Under the pieces are notes generated by a model. The model worked only from the letters and a program-made list of their open reading frames with translations. It had not been told where the DNA came from and did not search any database. Below are positions 15,967 through 24,887 of a DNA stretch of 40,079 bases, in pieces. Position numbers and translations under genes: made by a program. The DNA is from Fibrobacterota bacterium (GTDB lineage: Bacteria > Fibrobacterota > Chitinivibrionia > Chitinivibrionales > Chitinispirillaceae): contig JAEWVR010000027.1 of the NCBI GenBank assembly GCA_023459055.1, forward strand, positions 1 to 40,079. The letters are read 5' to 3'. Each line of letters opens with the position of its first letter. The stretch's first letter is position 1.

Positions 15967-16806
15967 ATGAGTTTAACAAGATGCTTATCGTTATACAAGC
16001 ATATGCAGATCTTTGCAGTGATATCTTTACTCGCTGCACAAGTGCATGCAAGCGACATTTACTATCGTGACAGTTTAAATAAACAACAGCAAAAGAAGCT
16101 TACCACCATAGCATCAGACTTTACAATAAACAAGCCCTGCCGGGGAACACTGCTTGACCTCGTAAAAAACGGCAGTCCTTGTATCACAGCACAGAAACTT
16201 TACAATTTTGCAGCATGGCTGATACTCAAGGACTCCACTCAGGATTTTGTCCGCAAGCAGCTTCAGATGCGCTATGCATTCTTTACATCATCGGACACTG
16301 TATCAATTGACACAACAGGCTACCCTCGCTTTGGTGATCCGAAAAATCCGATTGTAATAACCGTATATGCGTCATCCACATGTAATCTCTGTAAAGTGGT
16401 TGTACGTGCAATAGAAGATTCAATTTTGCATGGATCACTGAAAAACAAGGCGATTCTTGTGATTAAGCCGTTTTCGGCAGGAATTGGTGATATGGCAAAA
16501 ATGGCAGCTTTCAGACAGAATCAGTTTAAAACCTACTCCGATGCACTCGCGCAGATAAAGAATAGATTTACAGAAAGGGATCTGCTCGCAATCGCCGACA
16601 GTATTGACCTTGACATGCCCGCATTTACAGCTGCTCTTAAGGACAGTACTACACGTGCACTTCTTTTAAAGAGCAGGGATGAGGGAATGCGAAATGGCGT
16701 TGAAGTAACACCAACATTTTTTATCAACTCAAAACGTTATCACAGTTACAAAGATCCGCAATGGTTAATTGACGCTATCGCGGTTATATACGAAATGCGA
16801 AATTAA
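15967..16806 (+). CDS. Exported DsbA-like thioredoxin-fold protein
   Basis: A secreted or periplasmic thiol-disulfide oxidoreductase-like protein of about 279 residues. Parts: a signal sequence (about 10-28, ending VHAS), an N-terminal region with two Cys (PCRGTLLDLVKNGSPC) that resembles sequences attached to DsbA/Thioredoxin_4 proteins, then the thioredoxin fold beginning GDPKNPIVITVYAS with active site C139-NLC-142, an inserted helical domain, and the cis-Pro loop VTPTFFIN. The CNLC dipeptide differs from E. coli CPHC, so its redox potential may differ. ATG 15967 is chosen because GGAGG stands 8 bp upstream. Its 3' end overlaps the convergent HAD gene by 4 bp. Confidence 0.83.
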   Translation: MSLTRCLSLYKHMQIFAVISLLAAQVHASDIYYRDSLNKQQQKKLTTIASDFTINKPCRGTLLDLVKNGSPCITAQKLYNFAAWLILKDSTQDFVRKQLQMRYAFFTSSDTVSIDTTGYPRFGDPKNPIVITVYASSTCNLCKVVVRAIEDSILHGSLKNKAILVIKPFSAGIGDMAKMAAFRQNQFKTYSDALAQIKNRFTERDLLAIADSIDLDMPAFTAALKDSTTRALLLKSRDEGMRNGVEVTPTFFINSKRYHSYKDPQWLIDAIAVIYEMRN

Positions 16807-17468
16807 GCTGCAATAAATGCGTCAATTACTTTCCATTTACGATTCTGTGCGACTTTAAGAAGTCGTTTATCCGGATTAATTGCCACCGGATTTCCAACCG
16901 CTTCAAGCATTTTACGATCCTCAAAATAATCCCCATAGGCATAGCAGGCCTTGGGGTCTATGTTGTGTTTCTCACAATATTGAAGCACAGCCTGCTTTTT
17001 GGTTTCCCCATGGTACACATCACCGATAACATTGCCTGTAAAACAGTGATTATCCACCTCAAGCTTCGTTGAATAATGGTAGTCAGCACCAATTTCGCGT
17101 GCGAATTTTGAAACAATTTGATCAATTGCAGTCGAAACAATTACAACTTTATGGTTATTACGTTTGTGCTCCTCGATCTGTAACATAACTTCAGGAAATA
17201 TTTTGCTTTTCAGTTCATTATCATAAAGGTAGTCAAACTGTTCACTGAAATCCCTGACATTCATGTTTTTCATTGTGGCATTCACAAGCTTTTTTTTCAG
17301 ATGAGCATAATCTGTAACCAGATGAAAATTATACTGGATAAATCCCCAGAGCACTCTCAATACCGTTCGAATACCAATTTTACCGGCCTTCCACATTTGC
17401 TTGGTAATCTGTTGCTCTGTCGGAACAGAACATATAGTTTTGTCAAGATCAAAAAAAGCTACCGCCAT
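16803..17468 (-). CDS. HAD-superfamily phosphatase, subfamily IB (SerB-like)
   Basis: A 221-residue cytosolic phosphohydrolase. HAD motif I is FFDLDKT (6-12, nucleophile D8 and acid D10), motif II VIVSTA, motif III a Lys in HGETKKQAVL, and motif IV GDYFEDRKML. The helical cap between motifs I and II and the overall length fit the HAD-IB family, which includes phosphoserine phosphatase and lyso-lipid or phosphoglycerol phosphatases; the cap lacks clear phosphoserine-binding residues, so the substrate is open. AAGGA precedes the ATG. Upstream lies the 685-bp region with a cluster of LacI-type palindromes, which could control this gene. Confidence 0.85.
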   Translation of the reverse strand: MAVAFFDLDKTICSVPTEQQITKQMWKAGKIGIRTVLRVLWGFIQYNFHLVTDYAHLKKKLVNATMKNMNVRDFSEQFDYLYDNELKSKIFPEVMLQIEEHKRNNHKVVIVSTAIDQIVSKFAREIGADYHYSTKLEVDNHCFTGNVIGDVYHGETKKQAVLQYCEKHNIDPKACYAYGDYFEDRKMLEAVGNPVAINPDKRLLKVAQNRKWKVIDAFIAA

Positions 17469-17651
17469 AACTTTAAATCCTTTTTAAAGTCCCCACTGTT
17501 TACATCAGCATTATTTTGTGAAACCTCACTTGTCAATAAAATAAGAATTTTTTTGCGTAAAAGCGTATAAAATCATGTGGATTTTAAAAAAAAACAGCCT
17601 GCTTCCGATAGTACCTTGTCAAACAATCAGATACAACACCGATTTACACAA

Positions 17652-17665
17652 AGGAGTTAACTCCT
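17652..17665. promoter_or_regulatory. Perfect palindrome AGGAGTTAACTCCT
   Basis: A 14-bp perfect palindrome in the HAD-upstream region, about 185 bp before the HAD start and 66 bp from the nearest LacI-type site. It may be an operator, but no regulator is assigned. Confidence 0.35.
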
Positions 17666-17731
17666 ATTGTCAATTTATTTGCATCATCCGTCAACACAAC
17701 AATTTCAGTTCTTTACTGGAGAGGATTTGTT

Positions 17732-17985
17732 TTAAACGCTTAAAAACGACTGTTTACCGACATTAACCGATTAACTATCATACCAGTCATTAATTTTTGT
17801 TTGTCAACATATGTGAATTGACATTGTAGCACTACGCCAGTACAGTGACACATAGAATCATATAGATTACACATCAATTACTAAAGCGATTAAACATGGT
17901 GTAAAGTCTTGGATTAAACGTTTAAAAGCAAATTTTGACATATCAAATTACAAAACGGTAGAAAACCAACATATTAAACGGTTAA
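17732..17985. promoter_or_regulatory. Cluster of five TTAAnCGnTTAA palindromes (LacI-family-type operators)
   Basis: Sites: TTAAACGCTTAA 17732-17743, TTAACCGATTAA 17763-17774, TAAAGCGATTAA 17882-17893 (one mismatch), TTAAACGTTTAA 17914-17925 (perfect) and TTAAACGGTTAA 17974-17985. The AAnCGnTT core is the known signature of LacI-family operators. Centre spacings are 31, 119, 32 and 60 bp; 31-32 is three helical turns. No LacI-family gene occurs in the window. Confidence 0.6.
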
Positions 17986-18153
17986 TCAAAAATATTATGT
18001 AGTTAGAAATTAACTATCCTGAAGAATATTGCGGTTATTCGGACAAAAAAATGCTATCAGAGCATGAGCCATTCCGGATTCCTCATTTGATTAAAAATGT
18101 AATCCGCTATTACTTCATCAAACCGTTATCATGATAAGAACTTATTCTTAGGT

Positions 18154-19200
18154 TTAACAAAACCTGCTTTTATCTATTGCCTTCATATGAGCAGCCTCCA
18201 TGCTGACTTTACCACTCTGAACAAGGTTCATCAGACAGTCATCCATCGCTATCATTCCCAATTGACGTCCGGTCTGTAACAGCGATGACAACTTGCTTGT
18301 CTCCCCGACCCTGATAATTGCAGGTAATGCCTGTGTGTACAACAGTATTTCATGTGCAGCATAACGCCTCTTTCCATCAGCACTTCTAAGCAGCTGCTGC
18401 GCTACAACGCCTTTCAGAGAATTTGACAATTGCGAACGTATCTGGTTTTTTTTCTGAGCCGGAAACACATCTATCACTCTGTCAATCGTTTTTGCAGCAC
18501 TGTTTGTATGAAGTGTACCAAATACAAGTACCCCCATTTCAGCAGCGGTAAGAGCAAGTTCTATGGTTTCCCGATCCCGCATCTCACCGACAAGCACAAT
18601 ATTAGCATCACTTTTAAGCGCCCCCTGCAAACCGGTCATAAACGACCTGGTGTCAAGACCAACCTCACGATGCACAATCACGCTTTTCTTACTTTTGTGA
18701 ACAAACTCAACCGGCTCCTCGATGGTAACAATTTTTTTCGAGTACAATGTATTGATATTGTCAATTATTGCAGCTAGTGTCGTTGATTTGCCACTTCCTG
18801 TCGGGCCGGTTACAAGCACCAGGCCTGACTGTAACGCCGCAAACGATGTAAAGACCTGTGGCGCGTCAAGCTGTTCAAGTGACATAATCTTTGAGGGAAT
18901 AATGCGGAACACCGCGGCGTATCCATTGGTTTGCTTGAGATAATTTGCACGAAATCTGGCTTTTGTTCCCATTGCGTAAGCGAAATCACAATCCCCCGAT
19001 GTCACATATTTTTTCCAGTGCTCATCGGATGCAATCTCCTGCAATAGCGACTGGATATGCGCATGTGTCAATATAGCCTGCCCCTCGGCAGGTTCAATTT
19101 CACCATTGATACGGAATTTTGGCACCTGTCCTTCCGCAAGATGCAGATCGGAACCGCCTTTTTCCATTAATTCTGTAAACAGATGATCCAGTTGAGCCAT
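18154..19200 (-). CDS. pilT: Type IV pilus retraction ATPase PilT
   Basis: A hexameric secretion ATPase that powers pilus retraction. At 348 residues it has family length. The N-terminal PAS-like domain carries SDLHL. The C-terminal domain has Walker A GPTGSGKSTT (132-141), the Asp box TIEEPVEFVH, Walker B VLVGEMRDRET with the catalytic Glu (about 206), and His box GTLHTNSA (228-235). The C-terminal AIRNLIRE motif important for retraction is replaced by a looser sequence (AIIRVGETSKLSSLLQ). AGGGG precedes the ATG. It lies 12 bp downstream of a second PilT-like gene and is surely co-transcribed with it. No pilin or pilus-assembly genes occur in the window. Confidence 0.93.
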   Translation of the reverse strand: MAQLDHLFTELMEKGGSDLHLAEGQVPKFRINGEIEPAEGQAILTHAHIQSLLQEIASDEHWKKYVTSGDCDFAYAMGTKARFRANYLKQTNGYAAVFRIIPSKIMSLEQLDAPQVFTSFAALQSGLVLVTGPTGSGKSTTLAAIIDNINTLYSKKIVTIEEPVEFVHKSKKSVIVHREVGLDTRSFMTGLQGALKSDANIVLVGEMRDRETIELALTAAEMGVLVFGTLHTNSAAKTIDRVIDVFPAQKKNQIRSQLSNSLKGVVAQQLLRSADGKRRYAAHEILLYTQALPAIIRVGETSKLSSLLQTGRQLGMIAMDDCLMNLVQSGKVSMEAAHMKAIDKSRFC

Positions 19201-19212
19201 ATAACCCCTGCT

Positions 19213-20934
19213 TTACTGTGGTGTTTTTACAACACAGCGTGCATTAACTTCCTGCTGAGAAATAATACCCTGTGCGGCGAGCATCTTTAATGAGTCATCA
19301 AGCAGCTGCATGCCACTTGCTTTCCCGGTAATCATTGCGGTGCCAAGCTGATGCGCCTCGTCTTTACGAATCATATTTGAGACTGCTGAGTTTACAAGTA
19401 AAACCTCATATGCAGCAACAAGCCCTTCACTATCACAACGAGGTACAAGCTGCTGTGATATTACCCCACGTAACGATTCAGACACCATATTACGGATAAT
19501 CGCCTGTTCCTCCGGCGGGAATGAATCTATTAACCTGTAAATAGTTCTTGACGCATTTATAGTATTCATGGTGGCAAATACCAGGTGTCCGGTCTCCGCA
19601 GCAGAAACCGCAAGCTGAATCGTTGATAAATCGCGAAGTTCACCAACGACAATAATATCAGGATCCTCACGCAATGCAGCCCGTAGTGCTGCCTCCTGAC
19701 TTGCAGTATCACGTCCGATCTGACGCTGTGTAATCTGTGCTTTGGCAGATGTGAATGTCTGTTCTATTGGTGACTCAATCGTGATAATGTGATCAGGCCG
19801 GGTCTGGTTAAGCATCTCGACAAGTGTTGCAAGTGTTGATGATTTTCCACAGCTTGCCGGCCCGGTTACAAGAACAAGACCCTGAGCCCACTCTGTCAAA
19901 CCACGACATGCTGCTGGCATACCGGTCTCTTCGAACGATCGTATGGAATCAGGAATGCACCGGGCAGTACAATCCCATCCAGCTCGCTGTTTCATCACCG
20001 TCACCCTGAATCGTCCGGCATTTTCAATATCGACGACACACTCAAGATCCCCGCTCTCCCTGAACGCATCAAACTGATTCTCTTTCAGTAAAATGCGTAT
20101 CTGGGCATGCATATATTCCGGAGTGATAATCGAATCTCCGGTTGGTACAAGCACACCATATCGTCGTACAATTACTGGATTGTTAACTGACAAATGTATA
20201 TCCGAAGCGTCAATAGACCTCGCATATCTGAACAACTCACGAATATCAGGAAGATCACCGGTATAGCCTGATCCCTCAGTCGGGGATGTATCATCGCCAC
20301 TCTCAAGCTTAATGCCGCGGGATGATGGATCGAAGTACTCCTGCTCACCTCCACCAATCTCAATTTTTTCCATGAGTGCATCTTCCGGTATCGCCCGATG
20401 AATCTCATTATCCTGTGATACTGTCCGGTGCGGTTCCGTTTTTTGTGCCGGTTGTGCCACTTTGGGTACAGTAGATTGCCCTGCAGAAGCTTTCTGCGAC
20501 ACCGCCTGCTGCATTTGAGATTGATGGTGCGGTGCTGCATTTTTTTGTGGTGCCTGCATTGGCTTTTCAGCATTTAATTGCTGATGTCCGGCTTGTGCCT
20601 GCCCCCCATGTTGCTGATTCAGCATCTGATTCTGTGCTTGCGGCTGCTTGGTTACAGGCCGGTTCTGTTGAACTTGATTCTGGTTCATTGAAGATTGATT
20701 AGGTCGTACAGCCTGCTGTGATTGCTGTTGCGGTGAAGGAATCGCCTGCTGAGTCAGAAATGAAATCATTTTTTGATACACATTCATCGGAAGAATATTT
20801 TGTGATACCAGCAGCTGACCAATATCCCGCTGTGGCGTAATGTATTGCCAAAGCTGAATAATCTGATCCTGTGTCGCGAAATTGTTCGACAGTATCAGGT
20901 TCGCAAGTTTATTGTTATCAACGTTATATTGCAT
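19213..20934 (-). CDS. PilT/PilU-like ATPase paralogue with N-terminal domain and Q-rich linker
   Basis: A 573-residue paralogue of PilT. Residues 1-60 form a small helical domain (NNKLANLILSNNFATQDQIIQLW...QLLVSQNILP) like the MshE/GspE N-terminal repeats. Residues about 63-170 are a low-complexity linker very rich in Gln, Asn, His and Ala, and residues about 225-573 are the PilT core. Walker A GPASCGKSST (358-367) and Walker B VVGELRD (429-435) are kept, but the Asp box reads TIESPIE and the His box reads ATMNTINA instead of TLHTNSA, so a normally invariant histidine is lost. It could be a PilU-like accessory motor or a regulator. It forms an operon with pilT. Confidence 0.85.
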   Translation of the reverse strand: MQYNVDNNKLANLILSNNFATQDQIIQLWQYITPQRDIGQLLVSQNILPMNVYQKMISFLTQQAIPSPQQQSQQAVRPNQSSMNQNQVQQNRPVTKQPQAQNQMLNQQHGGQAQAGHQQLNAEKPMQAPQKNAAPHHQSQMQQAVSQKASAGQSTVPKVAQPAQKTEPHRTVSQDNEIHRAIPEDALMEKIEIGGGEQEYFDPSSRGIKLESGDDTSPTEGSGYTGDLPDIRELFRYARSIDASDIHLSVNNPVIVRRYGVLVPTGDSIITPEYMHAQIRILLKENQFDAFRESGDLECVVDIENAGRFRVTVMKQRAGWDCTARCIPDSIRSFEETGMPAACRGLTEWAQGLVLVTGPASCGKSSTLATLVEMLNQTRPDHIITIESPIEQTFTSAKAQITQRQIGRDTASQEAALRAALREDPDIIVVGELRDLSTIQLAVSAAETGHLVFATMNTINASRTIYRLIDSFPPEEQAIIRNMVSESLRGVISQQLVPRCDSEGLVAAYEVLLVNSAVSNMIRKDEAHQLGTAMITGKASGMQLLDDSLKMLAAQGIISQQEVNARCVVKTPQ

Positions 20935-21292
20935 TATATAAAAGCACCTGTCCGGTTGATGTATTGTTTTATTGTATAATAATGACAGGCGGATTGCTAC
21001 GGGATTTAAGGGTGATAGTAAAAACAGAAGCTTGAAGACTGTTGTGTAGTTCTTATACTTGATGATGTATTGACCATGAAGTTTATAAGACTTTTACAAC
21101 GACAAACAACAAGTACATCTAATACATCTGTATACTATCATACAATTACCACTATATTTACTTAGGATGCACTAACTGTTACATATGTTCAGGATGGAAA
21201 GCACAGATCAACCGGGTTTGTGATTTGTGCAATATTGCTCGCAGACATACTACATGTATGCGCCTTTCAATTTAACATAATCGGAGAATATA
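20935..21292. other. 358-bp divergent intergenic region
   Basis: A gap between the divergent pilT-paralogue and SDR genes. It is AT-rich with several TATA-like hexamers (for example TGTATAATAATG near 20973), which could serve either gene, but I could not assign a promoter pair. No gene or terminator was recognised. Confidence 0.35.
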
Positions 21293-22003
21293 ATGACCAG
21301 CAAACAATCACTACAGGGAAAAACAGCACTTATCACCGGTGCAAGCAGAGGAATCGGACAACAGATTGCCCTTGAACTTGGCAGACGCGGGTGCAGGGTG
21401 ATTCTTCATAGCCGGACACTATCGCATACTGAAAATCTTTTGTCTGAATTACAGCAAATGAGCACTCAGGCATATCAGATTGATGCAGAGTTATCGGATA
21501 TGGTCGCAGTACAGTCTCTTTACCAGCGCGTTATTGACATTTGGGGACACATTGACATTCTCTACAACAATGCAGCAATCATGACACCCTACCATAGCGA
21601 CATTTTTATTACCAACGCCGAGGAGTACCTTCTGAGTTTCAAAGTGAACACCATTGCACCGATTACGCTCTGCAATCTGTTTCTGCCGGATATGATCAAA
21701 CGTAACTATGGCCGGATTGTCAATATTACATCGGGCATAAAAGACCAACCACAACTCATGGCATATGCTGCGTCAAAGGCAGCACTTGACAAATATGTCT
21801 ATGATATGGCACCGCACCTTAAAGGAACCGGGGTTACCATGAACCTTGTCGATCCGGGCTGGCTCCGCACAGACCTTGGCGGCCCCAATGCTCCGAATGC
21901 TGTTGAGTCGGTGATTCCCGGCGCGATAGTTCCCATAGTGCAAAGTGATGATACGTGCGGCAAATGGTTCAGTGCGCAGGAGTATGTTGGTCAAGTTGTG
22001 TAA
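21293..22003 (+). CDS. Short-chain dehydrogenase/reductase
   Basis: A classical SDR oxidoreductase of 236 residues with a Rossmann fold. The cofactor motif TGASRGIG (about 15-22) is followed by HSRT, where an Arg after the second strand favours NADP(H). NNAA (about 92-95), the catalytic Ser in NITSG and the catalytic Tyr/Lys in YAASK complete the active site; the PGWLRTDLGG loop is normal. GGAG lies 6 bp before the ATG. It is a single-gene unit and the substrate cannot be inferred; the best general class is the FabG-like/3-ketoacyl reductase group. Confidence 0.9.
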   Translation: MTSKQSLQGKTALITGASRGIGQQIALELGRRGCRVILHSRTLSHTENLLSELQQMSTQAYQIDAELSDMVAVQSLYQRVIDIWGHIDILYNNAAIMTPYHSDIFITNAEEYLLSFKVNTIAPITLCNLFLPDMIKRNYGRIVNITSGIKDQPQLMAYAASKAALDKYVYDMAPHLKGTGVTMNLVDPGWLRTDLGGPNAPNAVESVIPGAIVPIVQSDDTCGKWFSAQEYVGQVV

Positions 22004-22110
22004 TTTTTATTGTTTATTGAACGGACCTCAAAAAGTATATCAGGATATCGTTACCAACATCGAAACAACATTTGATGTTAGTAGCGAATTCATCAATAAA
22101 AACAGTGGCG

Positions 22111-22846
22111 TTATTTTGCTTTCATGACAACACATGATATCTTTTTCTGATCCATTAAATTTTTAAACGCAGCAACATCTGCCGCAGTTCCCTCATGCTC
22201 ACCCCAGTGCATCGGGATCGCCACGATTGCTTTTACATCTGTAACAACTTCCGCAGCTTCTTCAACGCTGTTCATGGTGTATTTCTGGCCTAGTGGCAAC
22301 ATAATGATATCGCATGCAATTGACTGCATCTCGGGGATTCGTTCGGTATCACCGGTATGATAATACGTCACGCCATCAGCAGTGATTACATATCCAACAA
22401 AAGCATCACTTCTTGCGTGCCACTGTTTTTTGATATTATAAGCATATACAGCTCTGATTATTATTCCATCAACGACAACACTGTCAAGCGGTTTTAAAGA
22501 AATGATTTTTTTATTGTACTTTTTGAGATTTTTATTCTCGAAAACTGTTTGTGGGGCAATAATCACGGTGCTGTCGCTAATAATATCAGCAATTCCTGAC
22601 GCAGAAACATGATCATCATGATCATGTGTAAAGAGGATTATATCTGCGTTACCTTTTTTAATATATTTATTGACATCAATAAATAATGTTTTTCCCCCTG
22701 CTGTAATCTTGAATGCCGAGGTATTGTACCAGGTTATTCCTTTTGTTGCATTTTTAACCTTGTCAGATTTTGAATCCCCCACCAAATACTGACGAAACAG
22801 AAATTGCTAATATTAAGCATACGAGCATCTTAAATGTTTTTACCAT
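22111..22846 (-). pseudogene. Exported metallo-beta-lactamase-fold hydrolase, frameshifted at the signal peptide
   Basis: The main frame (22111-22785) encodes a metallo-hydrolase of the UPF0173/MBL-fold kind: ITWYNTSAFKI, the zinc motif THDHDDH, YHTGDTE, and a late His in PMHWGEHEG. It has only a poor GTG start. Just upstream, in another frame, an ATG at 22846 preceded by the strong ribosome site GAGGTGAGGG encodes a perfect signal peptide (MVKTFKMLVCLILAISVSSV then FGG). The frames meet at a run of five G (22776-22780 as C on the plus strand); removing one G fuses signal peptide and enzyme. The cause may be a recent mutation, a sequencing error or phase variation. Confidence 0.75.
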
Positions 22847-22998
22847 ACCCTCACCTCTTCTGATAATGTCTGTACATGCGCTACGAAAAACAATCCATTT
22901 TTATTTAGTGAAGCTATCAGGAAAAATGTAAAATACTATTCCTGATGCTTATAATGTGAAAAAAGTTGTCAAAAGGATATTGAGAAATGAGAAGTTGA

Positions 22999-23034
22999 CA
23001 AAAACGCCCGGATGGAGATTCCCACCCGGGCGTT
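22999..23034 (-). terminator. Rho-independent terminator of the deacetylase gene
   Basis: Read on the minus strand, AACGCCCGG (23034-23026) pairs with CCGGGCGTT (23011-23003) and is followed by a T run. It lies 34 bp beyond the deacetylase stop. Confidence 0.85.
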
Positions 23035-23067
23035 AAATACTATCAGATAAATGGTATCTGTATTAGA

Positions 23068-24327
23068 TTACCGGTGTACTAAAAGGGAGGATGTTGTTAC
23101 TCCATCAGACACATTGGCAATGAATGTTGAGCCAGAAAACGTGATACCATTTAGATCAACGGTGGATTCATCATTTTTGAGCTTGTAACTGGCAATCGTT
23201 TTTCCATCAAGATTGAGTAATGTTACCGAAATATTATTACTGAACTGCTGCCGATTGATTACCAATGATGAACGAAGTCTGGTAATTGGTGCTGCGTTGC
23301 CATTGAAACTGACACTGTTTTTAACACTGGTAGTCGCTCCGAAGGTAATCACCACATCACCGCCGTCAGGAACCGCCTGAAACATCAGGTACTCCTTACC
23401 ATCAACGCTAACAATGGTATCCTGGACATCTTTGCCTGCCTGTTTAACCGTAACCGAAGGTTTGTCCCAGGTATTTTCAACCGGGAGACGAATTGAAAGC
23501 GGGTAATTGAAAATTTTGTTATCAAGATTATCGGTAATTTCAACAGTGATACTTTTATCATCACTTGCCTTCTTCTTTACCGTTACAGCGTCACGCTCCT
23601 TGATATAACGGGCAACGTTTCCGAAGGTCTCACACCAGACTTTATCACGATTTTTAGCGATGTAGTCAAGATTCTGACTAAGAAGATTTAATGATGTGGC
23701 TGCAAACTGATAATCACCCTCTACACCATGATGAAGATATACACTCCACCCATTCTCCTGAATCGCAGCATCGACCATCTTATTCATACCTTGAATATCA
23801 TTAACACCACTATATTGAGTGGTACCGGTAATTTGTGCCTTAATATTATTAAAATCCGGTGTTTTGGAAACTGGGTAACCTTCACAACCCCGTGATGCTA
23901 CATAAACATTCGATGCACCACTGGGGTATTGGCAGTAAGGGTAAGCATATGAAATACATAGCTCACCCGGAATCTTATCCTGAATAGCTTTTTGTGAAGC
24001 GGCAAAATCAGTCGCATTTTCATTATGTCCAACGCTGTGACTCCCTATTTCATGCCCTTTTGCAAAAGCAGCTTTAAGACCATCCCAGTCAGGTTTAAAA
24101 GCCTGGGAGGTAAATATTGTCATATGGAATCCTTTTTCATTAAACAACGGCACACCCTTACTCAGCTGGTTACTGGTGTTATCATCAAATGTATGCGATA
24201 CTGCTCCCTTACAGAAATTTGCCCACGTCCCCACTTCAAACGGTTTCTCAACAGACCCCGCTGATACAACACATGTCATCGTACCAGCAATCAGTAAAGA
24301 TCTGAAATGTAATAGATTAATCGTCAT
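23068..24327 (-). CDS. Secreted polysaccharide deacetylase (carbohydrate esterase family 4)
   Basis: Removes acetyl groups from N-acetylated or O-acetylated polysaccharide (chitin, peptidoglycan or xylan). The protein has about 419 residues: a signal peptide (1-23), then the NodB domain with motif 1 SHTFDD (Asp pair at 48-49), metal motif 2 HEIGSHSVGH (92-101), motif 3 AYPYCQYPSG and motif 5 YLHHG. It then has a beta-rich linker domain and a C-terminal ~70-residue domain (LLNLDGKTIASYKL...STFIANVSDG...LLVHR) that resembles C-terminal sorting domains of Bacteroidota/Fibrobacterota. ATG 24327 follows AAGGGGGG; a longer in-frame start at 24378 is less likely. It is transcribed alone, with its own terminator. 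Confidence 0.85.
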   Translation of the reverse strand: MTINLLHFRSLLIAGTMTCVVSAGSVEKPFEVGTWANFCKGAVSHTFDDNTSNQLSKGVPLFNEKGFHMTIFTSQAFKPDWDGLKAAFAKGHEIGSHSVGHNENATDFAASQKAIQDKIPGELCISYAYPYCQYPSGASNVYVASRGCEGYPVSKTPDFNNIKAQITGTTQYSGVNDIQGMNKMVDAAIQENGWSVYLHHGVEGDYQFAATSLNLLSQNLDYIAKNRDKVWCETFGNVARYIKERDAVTVKKKASDDKSITVEITDNLDNKIFNYPLSIRLPVENTWDKPSVTVKQAGKDVQDTIVSVDGKEYLMFQAVPDGGDVVITFGATTSVKNSVSFNGNAAPITRLRSSLVINRQQFSNNISVTLLNLDGKTIASYKLKNDESTVDLNGITFSGSTFIANVSDGVTTSSLLVHR

Positions 24328-24887
24328 GATTCTGCCCCCCTTTTTGTTAAAACTGACAGTTAATTGACTGATAGACAATCACTTTTTTCAGGTTCAGGCA
24401 GGAATTTCCATGATTTCCGTGAAATCGTCTGACATGTAATCAGCGTTTTTCAGGAATGTCAGTCTCCCTGCCAGTCCGGATACTCACGTTAGTAATATAT
24501 TTAATATAAGGTGAGGACTCAATCTTTCAGTAGTTTTTTTCAATCGGATCTCCTTAATATCCTGAGCCCTAAATTTTTTGCCCTGCATGAATTTTATTTC
24601 CACCCCGTTTTTAAGTTGGAATGTCCAATAGAAAATGCGGTGTACGCAAAAACATACAGTATATCAGATTTTTCGGACAACTGCCATATAGCAGGTGATC
24701 TGGTTTAGTAGTCATACCTTGTTTCATGAATTGATAAGACGTTGATTTATCTGATTATTATATAGAAAATCAATAGGTGGTACATTTTCTGAATGATAAT
24801 CTGTGAGGCTGGCATTTATATTGCGTATGTACATTGTGATAAGATTGGCACAATTCTGAGACGTAAAAGTTCCCGATACATGTGAGT
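24328..24887. other. Divergent intergenic region (deacetylase / CHASE2 kinase)
   Basis: This 560-bp region has no credible gene. It contains a GATTTC-CGT-GAAATC inverted repeat near 24410 and, 16 bp before the kinase start, the phrase TTCTGAGACGTAAAAGTT (24854-24871), shared with 15900-15917. A GGCAC near 24846 recalls a sigma-54 -24 element, but no matching -12 GC was found. Confidence 0.45.

Larger units (their letters stand above)
17469..18153. other. 685-bp gene-free AT-rich region
   Basis: No credible coding region was found on either strand. It contains a perfect 14-bp palindrome (17652-17665) and the five-site palindrome cluster at 17732-17985. It lies downstream of pilT and upstream of the HAD phosphatase gene, all on the minus strand. 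An unannotated RNA cannot be excluded. Confidence 0.6.

Noticed and set aside
17575..17766. 63-residue ORF in the gene-free region
   Set aside because: Low coding potential, no ribosome site, and it overlaps the palindrome cluster.
17469..18153. Replication origin
   Set aside because: The palindromes do not resemble DnaA boxes, and no dnaA/dnaN/gidA context is present.
24511..24708. 65-residue plus-strand ORF upstream of the CHASE2 kinase
   Set aside because: No ribosome site or recognisable motif; the composition is like the surrounding intergenic DNA.
24840..24870. Sigma-54 promoter before the kinase gene
   Set aside because: A GGCAC is present, but the invariant GC of the -12 element at proper spacing is missing.
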